DNA of 64,000 nt from Sulfuritalea sp. (GTDB lineage: Bacteria; Pseudomonadota; Gammaproteobacteria; Burkholderiales; Rhodocyclaceae). This document shows, piece after piece, positions 37,449-46,242 of the stretch (position 1 is its first letter; every line of letters starts with the position of its first letter). The stretch lies in the NCBI GenBank assembly GCA_030247575.1, contig JAOTRV010000005.1:1-64000 (forward strand), written 5' to 3'. Below the pieces are notes generated by a model. That model did not search any database. It worked only from the letters and a program-made list of their open reading frames with translations, and was not told the DNA's origin. The position numbers were made by a program, and so were the translations under genes.

Positions 37449-38798
37449 ATGTCCGCAAAATCCAGCATCCTGGCCGACCCCGCGCAGGACAATCCCGACG
37501 CCCTGCGCGAACGGCTGAGTACGACCACCGAAGCCTACAACCGCTTCGTGCCGCGCCAGTTTCTCCATCTGCTGGGCATCGACGACATCCGCAAGGTCGA
37601 ACTCGGGCAGCAGGTCGAACGCAAGATGACCATCCTGTTCGCCGACATCCGCAACTTCACGTCGCTGTCGGAATCGATGAGTCCGCAGGAAAACTTCAAT
37701 TTTCTCAATTCCTACCTGATTCAGATGGAACCGGTGATTGCCGCGCATGGCGGCTTCATCGACAAGTACATCGGCGACGGCATCATGGCGCTGTTCCCCG
37801 ATTCGCCCGATTCGGCATTGCGCTGCAGCCTGGCGATGATGGAACGGCTAGAGGAATACAACGACGGCCGCGAGCGCGCCGGCTACCGCCGGATCAAGAT
37901 CGGCATCGGCATCAACACCGGCATCGTCATCCTCGGCACCATAGGCGGTGCGGCGCGCATGGACGGCACGGTGATCGGCGACGCGGTCAACCTCGCGGCG
38001 CGAATGGAGCGCCTTACCAAGGACTACCGGGTATCGATCCTGATCAGCGAATACACCCTGTACTGCCTCGACCAGCCGAACCTCTGGTCGATACGCTTTC
38101 TCGATCGCACGCATGTCCGCGGCAAGCAGGGCACGCAATCCGTGTATGAGGTCTTCAACGGCGATCCTCCGGCCCTCAGGGAAGCCAAGACAAAGACCCT
38201 GACGGTGTTCGAAGAGGCCCTGGCCTACTTTCACCTCGACGACCTTCTCACCGCCCGGGATCGCCTCACCGTCTATCTCGCAACCGTGCCCGAAGACGAT
38301 GCTGCCCACGTCTATTTCGAACGCTGCGAGGCTCCGGTGGCGGGACTCGGCGATCAGCGGGGCGAATTGCCATCGATCTGGCGCGATGAATACTCCTTCG
38401 GCGTGCAGACGGTGGACGCGGGGCACCGTGACCTTCTCGCCGACATGAACAGCCTGGCGAGGGCGGTCAACCACAGTTCATTGAATCAAACGACGCCACT
38501 GCTGGCACAGATCCAGTTCGCCGCGGCACGGGATTTCGCGATAGAAGAACAGTTGATGCAGGAAGATGAATACCCGTTCCTGGAACTTCATGCCCGCCAG
38601 CATCAGCGCTTCTTTGAGTTTTTCGGCGAGTTGCGGCGTGAAATCGAGCAGGGCGAGGAAAATCGCGTCTATCTGGCCTTTCGCGTCAAGCGCTACCTGA
38701 CCGGCTGGCTGATCAACCACATTCTCAGCGCCGATCGCCATTACGGCCATTTCCGGAAGGGCAGGCGCGGCGAACCAGGCCTGCGAAAGGCGACCTGA
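37449..38798 (+). CDS. Class III adenylate/guanylate cyclase fused to a hemerythrin domain
   Basis: A 449-residue soluble protein. The cyclase domain (about 55-235) has the two metal Asp residues D66 (TILFADIRNFTSLSE) and D110 (DKYIGDG), Lys106, and N181/R185 in GDAVNLAARME, so it looks active. A linker (about 240-305) leads to a C-terminal bacteriohemerythrin domain (310-435): H326, E366, H381, H385, H424 and D429 match iron ligands, but the expected second His is Asp362 (RDFAIEE). Hemerythrins bind oxygen or sense redox state at a di-iron site, so output may depend on oxygen. Fusion at the C-end of a cyclase is unusual. It precedes the Pat gene by 91 bases. Confidence 0.88.
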   Translation: MSAKSSILADPAQDNPDALRERLSTTTEAYNRFVPRQFLHLLGIDDIRKVELGQQVERKMTILFADIRNFTSLSESMSPQENFNFLNSYLIQMEPVIAAHGGFIDKYIGDGIMALFPDSPDSALRCSLAMMERLEEYNDGRERAGYRRIKIGIGINTGIVILGTIGGAARMDGTVIGDAVNLAARMERLTKDYRVSILISEYTLYCLDQPNLWSIRFLDRTHVRGKQGTQSVYEVFNGDPPALREAKTKTLTVFEEALAYFHLDDLLTARDRLTVYLATVPEDDAAHVYFERCEAPVAGLGDQRGELPSIWRDEYSFGVQTVDAGHRDLLADMNSLARAVNHSSLNQTTPLLAQIQFAAARDFAIEEQLMQEDEYPFLELHARQHQRFFEFFGELRREIEQGEENRVYLAFRVKRYLTGWLINHILSADRHYGHFRKGRRGEPGLRKAT

Positions 38799-38888
38799 AC
38801 AGGCAAAAGCACAAGGAAGGTGCTATGCTGTTATTGCACTGCAGCATTTTGCTGGAGAAGCCCCCGAGAGACGCTGCTGAACGCCGAC

Positions 38889-41579
38889 ATGCACAACGAA
38901 CGCCACTATCTGCACACGCTCTTCGAGCCCGAATCGATCGCCATCATCGGCGCCTCCGAGACGCCGAACTCGATCGGCGTCACGCTGGTGCGCAACATGC
39001 TCGACTCGGGCTACGGGGGGAGGTTGTTCTTCGTCAATCCCAAGCACGAAACGGTATTCGGCGAGCCGAGCTATTCCTCGGTGGACACCATTCCCCAGCG
39101 ACTCGACATTGCCGTGATCTGCACCAAGGCGGCGACGGTGCCGGACATCGTCGATGCCTGCGGGCGCGCCGGCTGCAGAAACGCCATCGTGATCGGGGGC
39201 GGCTTCGCCGAGGCCGGAGCGCGCGGCGCCGCACTGGAACGCGCCGCGCTGGAAAATGCCCGGCGCCACGGCATGCGCCTGCTCGGCCCCAACTGCCTCG
39301 GCATCATGCGCCCCGGCAGCCAGATCAACCTGACCTTCGCCCACGGCTTCGCCCATGCCGGCACCATCGGCCTCATTTCGCAATCCGGCGCCCTGTGCAC
39401 CGCGATCCTCGACTGGGCCTTGCCGAACAAGGTCGGGTTCTCGAACGTGGTCTCGCTCGGCGCCGAAAGCGACATCGACTTCGGCGAAGTGCTCGATTAC
39501 ATGGTCTCCGACCCGCGCACGGAGAACATCTTTCTCTACATCGAGGGCATCAAGAACGCCCGTCGCTTCATGAGCGCGCTGCGCGCGGCGGCGCGCTGCA
39601 AACCGGTGCTGCTGATCAAGGTGGGCAAGCACCCGGCCGGCGAGAAGGCCGCGCTCTCCCACACCGGCGCCCTGGTCGGCGCCGACGACGTATTCGACGC
39701 CGCGCTGCGGCGGGCCGGCGTCGTGCGGCTGGCCAACGTCGGCCAGATGTATGCCGCCGCCTCGGCCCTGTTCTCGCACTTCCGCCCGCGCGGCAAGCGC
39801 CTGGCGATCATCACCAATGGCGGCGGGCCCGGCGTCATGGCGGCCGACCACGCCGCGGACATCGACATCCCGCTGGCCCAGCTCGACCCGGCCACCTTCA
39901 CCCGCCTCAACGAGGCCCTGCCCGCCAACTGGTCCAGGTCCAACCCGATCGACATCCTCGGCGACGCCGATCCGGCGCGTTATGGCGCAGCGCTCCAGGC
40001 CTGCATCGACGACGACCATGTGGACGGCATGCTGGTGATCCTGACCCCGCAGGCGATGACCGACCCGACCCAGGCGGCGCGCACGGTGATCGAGATCGCG
40101 CGGCAAAGCGACAAGCCCATGGTGACCTGCTGGATGGGCGAGGAGCAGGTCGGCGAGGCGCGCAAGCTGTTCCAGGGCGCAGCCATTCCCACCTTCCGTA
40201 CCCCGGAACCGGCGGTCGACCTTTTCTCGCATATTTCGAACTACTACCGCAACCGGCAGCTGCTGATGCAAACGCCGCCCTCGATTTCCGAGCAGGCCCC
40301 GCCGCGACTGGAATCCGCGCGCCTGGTGATCGAAACGGCATTGATGGAAGGGCGCCGGGTACTCAACGAAATGGAATCGAAGGCCGTGCTTGCCGCCTTC
40401 AGGATTCCCATTGCGCAAACCGTGGTCGCGCGTTCCGCGTCGGAAGCCATGGTGCTCGCCGAAGAACTCGGGCTGCCGGTGGTGATGAAGGTCGATTCGC
40501 CGCAGATCGTGCACAAGAGCGACTCCGGAGGCGTGCGCCTGAATCTCCACAGCCTCGCCGCGGTGCGCGATTCCTGGCTGGAAATCATGGACGAAGTGAA
40601 GAAGAATCGTCCGGACGCCCAGATCAACGGCATTTCCATCGAACCGATGATCCAGAAGCCCAACGGCCGCGAGCTGGTGGTCGGCATGATGCGCGACAAG
40701 ATCTTCGGCCCCACCATCGTTCTCGGCCCCGGCGGCACCAGCGTCGAGGCCTACAACAGCGACCGTGCCGTCGCCCTGCCGCCGCTCAACCCCGTCCTGG
40801 TGGCCGACATGCTGGCCTCGACCCGGACCACCGCGCGGCTCGGAGAATTCCGCAACATGCCGCCGGCCAACATGGAGGCGATCGAAACCGTCCTGCTGCG
40901 AGTTTCCGCCATGATCTGCGAACTGCCGTGGATCAGCGAACTGGACATCAATCCGCTAATCGTCGATGAACACGGCGCCGTGGCAGTGGACGCGCGAATC
41001 ACGATCGAGAACATGCCGATCACCGCGGGTCGTTACGACCACATGGCGATCCACCCCTACCCGTCGCACCTGAAGACCAGCTACCAGGCCAAGGACGGCT
41101 CGCTGGTCACCATCCGCCCGATCCGGCCCGAAGATGTGCGCATGGAGCAGGAATTCGTCAGGAACCTGTCGCCCGAAGCCCGCTACATGCGCTTCATGAA
41201 CACCATCCGCGAAGTCTCGCCGGCGCAGATGATCCGCCTCACCCAAATCGACTATGACCGCGAAATGGCCTTCGTCGCCACCATCGAGGCAGATGGCGCG
41301 GAGAAGGAAATCGGCGTGGTGCGCTACGCCACCAATCCGGACGGCGAATCCTGCGAATTCGCCATCGTCGTCGCCGACGACTGGCAAGGCAAGGGACTCG
41401 CGCGCCGCCTGATGGGCATCCTGATCGACACGGCGCGCGCCAGCGGGCTCAGGTACATGCACGGCGACTTCCTCGCCGAAAATTCCCGCATGCTGGCCTT
41501 CGTCGCCAGCCTGGGTTTCGTGCTCTCCGCGCATCCGGAGGACCACGGCCTCAAGCGCGGCGTGCTGGTGCTGAACTGA
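38889..41579 (+). CDS. Pat-type protein lysine acetyltransferase (acyl-CoA synthetase-like plus GNAT)
   Basis: An 896-residue enzyme of the YfiQ/PatZ type. The N-terminal three-quarters resemble an ADP-forming acyl-CoA synthetase: CoA-binding fold (ESIAIIGASETPNSIG), ligase-like domain (GLISQSGALCTAILDWA) and ATP-grasp-like domain (about 490-700, PVVMKVDSPQIVHKSDSGGV). The C-terminal GNAT domain (about 720-890) has DDWQGKGLARRLM for acetyl-CoA. Such enzymes acetylate the catalytic Lys of AMP-forming CoA ligases and switch them off. Likely targets in the window are PrpE and the synthetase at 44707-46242. The ATG at 38889 gives the family's N-terminus. It directly abuts tag. Confidence 0.92.
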   Translation: MHNERHYLHTLFEPESIAIIGASETPNSIGVTLVRNMLDSGYGGRLFFVNPKHETVFGEPSYSSVDTIPQRLDIAVICTKAATVPDIVDACGRAGCRNAIVIGGGFAEAGARGAALERAALENARRHGMRLLGPNCLGIMRPGSQINLTFAHGFAHAGTIGLISQSGALCTAILDWALPNKVGFSNVVSLGAESDIDFGEVLDYMVSDPRTENIFLYIEGIKNARRFMSALRAAARCKPVLLIKVGKHPAGEKAALSHTGALVGADDVFDAALRRAGVVRLANVGQMYAAASALFSHFRPRGKRLAIITNGGGPGVMAADHAADIDIPLAQLDPATFTRLNEALPANWSRSNPIDILGDADPARYGAALQACIDDDHVDGMLVILTPQAMTDPTQAARTVIEIARQSDKPMVTCWMGEEQVGEARKLFQGAAIPTFRTPEPAVDLFSHISNYYRNRQLLMQTPPSISEQAPPRLESARLVIETALMEGRRVLNEMESKAVLAAFRIPIAQTVVARSASEAMVLAEELGLPVVMKVDSPQIVHKSDSGGVRLNLHSLAAVRDSWLEIMDEVKKNRPDAQINGISIEPMIQKPNGRELVVGMMRDKIFGPTIVLGPGGTSVEAYNSDRAVALPPLNPVLVADMLASTRTTARLGEFRNMPPANMEAIETVLLRVSAMICELPWISELDINPLIVDEHGAVAVDARITIENMPITAGRYDHMAIHPYPSHLKTSYQAKDGSLVTIRPIRPEDVRMEQEFVRNLSPEARYMRFMNTIREVSPAQMIRLTQIDYDREMAFVATIEADGAEKEIGVVRYATNPDGESCEFAIVVADDWQGKGLARRLMGILIDTARASGLRYMHGDFLAENSRMLAFVASLGFVLSAHPEDHGLKRGVLVLN

Positions 41580-42167
41580 ATGGCAAGAGTCGACGCTGGC
41601 GCCACGGCGCGCTGCCCCTGGTGCGGCGACGATCCGCTCTACGTCGCCTATCACGATACCGAATGGGGCGTGCCCTGCCATGACGAGCGCACCTTGTTCG
41701 AGTTCCTCATCCTCGAAGGGGCGCAGGCCGGACTGTCGTGGATCACGATACTGCGCAAGCGCGAGAACTATCGCCGCGCCTTCGACAACTTCGACCCGGA
41801 AAAAATCGCCCGCTACGGCGAGGCGGATGTTGCGCGGCTGCTGGGCGACGCCGGCATCGTTCGCAACCGGCTGAAGATTGCGGCCAGCATCGGCAACGCC
41901 CGCGCCACGCTGGAACTCCATGAACAGGGCGGTTCGCTCGACCAGCTGCTGTGGGCTTTCGTCGATGGCCGCCCACGCGTCAACCGCTGGCGTTCGCTGA
42001 GCGAAGTTCCGGCCGTCACGCCCGAAGCCGAGGCCCTGTCGAAGGAACTCAAGCGCCGCGGTTTCCGCTTCATCGGCCCCACGGTCATCTATGCCCACAT
42101 GCAGGCGACCGGCATGGTCAACGATCACCTGGTTTCCTGTCCGCGCCACGCCCAAATCGGCGCCTGA
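41580..42167 (+). CDS. tag: DNA-3-methyladenine glycosylase I (Tag)
   Basis: A 195-residue DNA repair enzyme that removes 3-methyladenine. It has RCPWCGDDPLYVAYHDTEWG (C, H zinc residues), FEFLILEGAQAGLSWITIL, and FRFIGPTVIYAHMQATGMVNDH with the remaining His and Cys zinc ligands (SCPRH). Tag normally starts about two residues before CPWCG; here MARVDAGATA precedes it, supplied by a 23-bp dispersed repeat placed right after the ATG. The ATG directly follows the Pat stop codon. Confidence 0.95.
   Translation: MARVDAGATARCPWCGDDPLYVAYHDTEWGVPCHDERTLFEFLILEGAQAGLSWITILRKRENYRRAFDNFDPEKIARYGEADVARLLGDAGIVRNRLKIAASIGNARATLELHEQGGSLDQLLWAFVDGRPRVNRWRSLSEVPAVTPEAEALSKELKRRGFRFIGPTVIYAHMQATGMVNDHLVSCPRHAQIGA
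41587..41609 (+). repeat. 23-bp dispersed repeat, copy 6 (5' end of tag)
   Basis: GAGTCGACGC, T, GGCG, CC, ACGGCG. It encodes VDAGATA as residues 4-10 of Tag. Confidence 0.8.
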
Positions 42168-42271
42168 TTCCGGACCCTTTGACGACCGCCCGGCCGCGGC
42201 GACTGGCCGGATTCCAATTCTGGTTACAATACAAACGTTTACGGCCTGTCGGTGTGCCCCCCGAATTTCGT

Positions 42272-44629
42272 ATGCAAATCGGCTTCGAAAACATTCGCGA
42301 GATTCTTGATCACCACCTCGATCAAGGGGATTTCGAGCGACTGCTGCAAGGACTCGACGAGACGGACAAGGCTCAGCTGTTCTTCCGCATGGCCGAGCTC
42401 CTGCGCCGCGACACGGCGCTGGTCGATATCGCCAACCGCGTCTCGGACAGCCTGTCGCTGGACGTTCTGTTTCCGCGCCTGATGGAAGTGGTGACCGAGG
42501 AACTCAAGGCCGACCGCAGTTCGCTGTTTCTCCACGATCCCGAGACCAACGAACTGTTTTCTCGCGTGATCCAGGGCGACGCCATCGGTGAAATCCGCTT
42601 CCCCTGCCACCTCGGCGTCGCCGGCTCGGTATTCACCAGCGGCCAGGCCGAGATCATCGCCGACGCCTATGCCGACCCGCGCTTCAACCAGGAAGTCGAC
42701 CGCCGCACCGGCTACCACACGCGCAACATCCTCTGCGTTCCGATCCGCAACAAGAAGCGCGAGGTGATCGGCATCACCCAGGTGCTGAACAAACTCGACG
42801 GCGAGTTCGACGCCGAAGACCAGCGGCTGCTGGAAGGCTTGTCGCTGCAGGCCTCGGCGGCACTCGAGAATGCGCGCCTGTTCGAGAAGGTCGAGCGCCA
42901 GCAGCGCGAGGAAGCCATGCTGCTCGAGGTCAGCGCCTCGATCGTGTCGGAGATCCACCTCGACCCGCTGCTGATGAAAATCATGGCGGCTGCCACCTCG
43001 CTGCTCGACGCCGACCGCGGCACCCTGTTCCTCTACGATGCGGCGCGCGACGAGCTGTTTTCCCGCGTCGCCGGCGGCATCGGCGGCGCGGAGATCCGCT
43101 TTCCGGCCAACGCCGGCATCGCCGGCGAATGCTTCAGCAGCGGCCGCGTGATCAACATCGCCGAGGCTTACAACGATCCCCGCTTCAATCCGGAGGTCGA
43201 CCGGCACACCGGCTACCATACCCACAACATGCTGTGCATGCCGATCGTCGCCCGCGGCGAGCGGAAGATCGGCGTCATGCAGATCCTGAATCGCAAGGGC
43301 GGCGCCTTCGGCGGCGCCGACGAGCGGCGGCTGCGGGCCTTCTCGGCCCAGGCTGCCGTCGCCATCGAAAACGCGCAGCTGTTCAAGGAAGTCAGCGCCG
43401 CGCGCAACTACAACGAGGCCATCCTGCACAGCATGAACAATGCGGTGCTGACGCTCGATGCCGACGGCATCGTGAGGAAGATCAACGAGGCGGCGCGCCG
43501 CATCCTGCGCCGCAGCGACCAACAGCTGCTGGGCAGCCGGCTGGATAAGCACTTCACCGGTCGCAACGGCTGGGTGGCGAAAAGCCTTGAAAAGGTCCGC
43601 CACTCGGGCACTACCGACATCACCGTCGACACCGACCTATTCATCGAGGGCGCCGAGCTGATCTCGGTCAACCTGACCACCGTGCCGCTGACCAGCCTCA
43701 AGCACGAACCGATCGGCTACATGCTGATGATGGAGGACATCACCCGCGAAAAGCGCCTGCGCAACACCATGTCGCGCTACATGAGCAAGACCGTGGTGGA
43801 CCAGCTTCTGGCCAGCGGCGAAGCCGTGCTGGGCGGCACCGGGCGCGATGTCAGCGTGCTGTTCTCGGACATTCGCGGCTTCACCTCGATTTCGGAGCGG
43901 CTCGGCGCCAAGGAGACGGTGGCCCTGCTCAACGAGTACTTCACCGACATGGTGGATATCGTCTTCGCCCACAACGGCGTACTCGACAAGTACATCGGCG
44001 ACATGATCATGGCCGTGTTCGGCTCGGTGATGCAGAGCGAAGAGGACGCGAGCAACGCGGTCGCGGTCGGCAACAAGATGCTGACCGGCCTGCACCAGCT
44101 CAACCGGCGGCGCATGGCGCGCGGCGCCGAAGAGATCCGGATCGGCGTGGGCATCAGCACCGGACACGTGGTCGCCGGCAACATCGGCTCGCTGAAGCGG
44201 ATGGAATACACCGTCATCGGCGACCGGGTGAACCTCGCCGAGCGCCTGGAAGGTGCCAACAAGTTCTATGGCACCTCGATCCTGATTTGCGACGCCACCT
44301 ACCAGGCGATCAGGGATCACGCCTCCGCCCGCGAAATCGACCTGATCCGCGTCCGCGGCCGGGAAACGCCGGTGGCGATCTACGAGGCGCTCGGCCATCA
44401 CTCGGAAGACAGCTTCCCGCACCGGGCCGAAGTCCTGGAAGCATTCAACGAAGGGCTGACCCACTACCGCAGGCGGGAATGGACGGCGGCCGAACGCTGC
44501 TTTCATCAGGCCATCGCCGCCAACCCGGCCGACGGCCCGTCGCGAATCTACCTCGATCGTTGCGGCATCTACCACGACACGCCGCCTCCCGCCGATTGGG
44601 ACGGCGTATGGACGGTGCCGCATGACTAG
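42272..44629 (+). CDS. Tandem-GAF, PAS adenylate/guanylate cyclase
   Basis: A 785-residue soluble signalling enzyme. GAF1 (about 55-205) and GAF2 (about 225-370) are similar to each other; each ends in a near NKFDE motif (N173-K174 with F179 and D183; N340-R341 with F346, D350, E351), the mark of cyclic-nucleotide-binding GAF domains. A PAS domain (about 375-495) and a class III cyclase (about 525-705) follow, with metal Asp533 and Asp577, Lys573, and D651/N654/R658 in VIGDRVNLAERLE. The C-terminal 80 residues look TPR-like. The layout recalls cyanobacterial CyaB1/CyaB2, which are activated by cAMP. It lies 104 bases after tag. Confidence 0.9.
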   Translation: MQIGFENIREILDHHLDQGDFERLLQGLDETDKAQLFFRMAELLRRDTALVDIANRVSDSLSLDVLFPRLMEVVTEELKADRSSLFLHDPETNELFSRVIQGDAIGEIRFPCHLGVAGSVFTSGQAEIIADAYADPRFNQEVDRRTGYHTRNILCVPIRNKKREVIGITQVLNKLDGEFDAEDQRLLEGLSLQASAALENARLFEKVERQQREEAMLLEVSASIVSEIHLDPLLMKIMAAATSLLDADRGTLFLYDAARDELFSRVAGGIGGAEIRFPANAGIAGECFSSGRVINIAEAYNDPRFNPEVDRHTGYHTHNMLCMPIVARGERKIGVMQILNRKGGAFGGADERRLRAFSAQAAVAIENAQLFKEVSAARNYNEAILHSMNNAVLTLDADGIVRKINEAARRILRRSDQQLLGSRLDKHFTGRNGWVAKSLEKVRHSGTTDITVDTDLFIEGAELISVNLTTVPLTSLKHEPIGYMLMMEDITREKRLRNTMSRYMSKTVVDQLLASGEAVLGGTGRDVSVLFSDIRGFTSISERLGAKETVALLNEYFTDMVDIVFAHNGVLDKYIGDMIMAVFGSVMQSEEDASNAVAVGNKMLTGLHQLNRRRMARGAEEIRIGVGISTGHVVAGNIGSLKRMEYTVIGDRVNLAERLEGANKFYGTSILICDATYQAIRDHASAREIDLIRVRGRETPVAIYEALGHHSEDSFPHRAEVLEAFNEGLTHYRRREWTAAERCFHQAIAANPADGPSRIYLDRCGIYHDTPPPADWDGVWTVPHD

Positions 44630-44706
44630 CATCGGGCCGCCCGTCGCCGGCCTCCGCAGCTCCGCTGCGCCCGAGCGCTGACCCGGCCGCGCAGGGAGAA
44701 CCGGCG

Positions 44707-46242
44707 ATGGAGCTTTCATCACTGCTGGAACACCATGCGCGGTATCGCCCGCACGCCACTGCAGTGGTGTTCGAGCAGCAGCGGCTGGATTACCGGCGCT
44801 TCGACGCCCGGGTCAACCGCGTCGCGCATCTGCTGAACGGGCTGGGCGTGAAGAAGACCGAACGTGTCGCCACGCTGCTGCCCAACACGCTGGAACTGCT
44901 GGAACTCTACTGGGCCTGCGCCAGGATCGGCGCCGTCGTGGTGCCCCTGTCGCCGCTACTGACCGGCGTCGGCTTGTCCAGCCTGATCAAGGACGCCGGA
45001 GCCGTGTGCCTCGTCACCCAGCAAAGCCTGCTGCCGGTGGTCGCCGCCGTGCTGCCGGAACTGGCGACGCTCGAACCATCGCGCGTGCTGCTGATCGACG
45101 GCGCGCAGGCGCCGTGGGGCGACTATGCCGCGCTCGCGGCGGCCGTGCCGGAAACCCCGCCGCCAGCGGCCGACGTCACGGGCGACGACCTCTTCAACAT
45201 CATGTACACCTCGGGCACCACCGGCCTGCCCAAGGGCATCATGCACAGCCACCGCGTGCGCGCCATGTACGCGCTGCTGCTCGGTGCGGCCTGGCGCATG
45301 ACGCCGGAATCGGTGGTGCTGCACACCGGTGCCATCGTCTTCAACGGCGCCTTCGTCACCCTGATGCCGGCCTTTCATCTCGGCGCCACCTACATCCTGC
45401 AGCGCCAATTCGATGCGGCGGCGATGATCGAAACCATTGCCCGCGAGAAAGTCACGCACATCATGCTGGTGCCGGCGCAGGTCATCGCCCTGCTCGATTC
45501 ACCGGCTTTCGATCCCGGAGAACTTGCCTCGCTGCAGATGATCCTCTCGCTCGGCGCGCCGCTGGCGCAGCCGCGCAAGGACCAGCTGAACCAGTTGCTG
45601 CCCGGCCGCTTCCACGAACTCTACGGCCTGACCGAAGGCTTCCTGACCATCCTCGACAAGACCGATGCGGTGAAGAAGACCGGCTCGGTCGGCTGCCCGC
45701 CACCGTTCAGCGAAGTGCGCATCGTCGGTGAAGACGGCCGCGACCTGCCGCCGGGCCAGGTCGGAGAAATCGTCGGCCGCGGCCCTTTCGTCATGCAGGG
45801 CTACTGGGGCAAGCCGCAGCTCACGGCCGAAACCTTGCGCGACGGATGGATCTACAGCGGCGACATCGGTTATCTCGACGACGAAGGCTATCTGTACCTC
45901 GTCGATCGCAAGAAAGACATGATCGATTCGGGCGGGGTCAAGGTCTATCCGCGCGACATCGAGGAGATCGCCGCACGCCACCCGGCCATTGCCGAGGTCT
46001 CGGTATTCGGCATTCCGCACGAGACCTGGGGCGAAACCCCGCTCGCCGCCGTGGTTCTGAAAGTCGACACCAGCGCCACGGCGGACGAGTTGCGCGACTG
46101 GATCAACGAGCGCGTCGCGGCCCGCTATCAGCGCGTCCAGGCTGTCGTCATCATGCCTGCCTTCCCGCGCAATGCCGCCGGCAAGACGCTGAAGCGCGAG
46201 ATGCGCGACCCTTACTGGGCCGGGCGGGCTAGCCGGATCTAG
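44707..46242 (+). CDS. AMP-forming acyl-CoA synthetase
   Basis: A 511-residue class I adenylate-forming ligase that activates an organic acid with ATP and CoA. It has MYTSGTTGLPKGIMHSHR, ELYGLTEGFLT, DGWIYSGDIGYLDDEGYLYL and VDRKKDMIDSGGVKVYPRDI. The C-terminal PRNAAGKTLKRE has the P-x4-GK motif with the catalytic Lys that Pat enzymes acetylate. The substrate is not evident; medium- or long-chain fatty or aromatic acids are possible. AGGGAGAA precedes the ATG. It lies 77 bases after the GAF cyclase on the same strand and overlaps the convergent MFS gene by 14 bases. Confidence 0.9.
   Translation: MELSSLLEHHARYRPHATAVVFEQQRLDYRRFDARVNRVAHLLNGLGVKKTERVATLLPNTLELLELYWACARIGAVVVPLSPLLTGVGLSSLIKDAGAVCLVTQQSLLPVVAAVLPELATLEPSRVLLIDGAQAPWGDYAALAAAVPETPPPAADVTGDDLFNIMYTSGTTGLPKGIMHSHRVRAMYALLLGAAWRMTPESVVLHTGAIVFNGAFVTLMPAFHLGATYILQRQFDAAAMIETIAREKVTHIMLVPAQVIALLDSPAFDPGELASLQMILSLGAPLAQPRKDQLNQLLPGRFHELYGLTEGFLTILDKTDAVKKTGSVGCPPPFSEVRIVGEDGRDLPPGQVGEIVGRGPFVMQGYWGKPQLTAETLRDGWIYSGDIGYLDDEGYLYLVDRKKDMIDSGGVKVYPRDIEEIAARHPAIAEVSVFGIPHETWGETPLAAVVLKVDTSATADELRDWINERVAARYQRVQAVVIMPAFPRNAAGKTLKREMRDPYWAGRASRI

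Noticed and set aside
38889-41579. Reading the gene as an ADP-forming acetyl-CoA synthetase
   Set aside because: A complete GNAT domain with a QGKGLA acetyl-CoA motif is fused at the C-terminus, which defines the Pat/YfiQ type.
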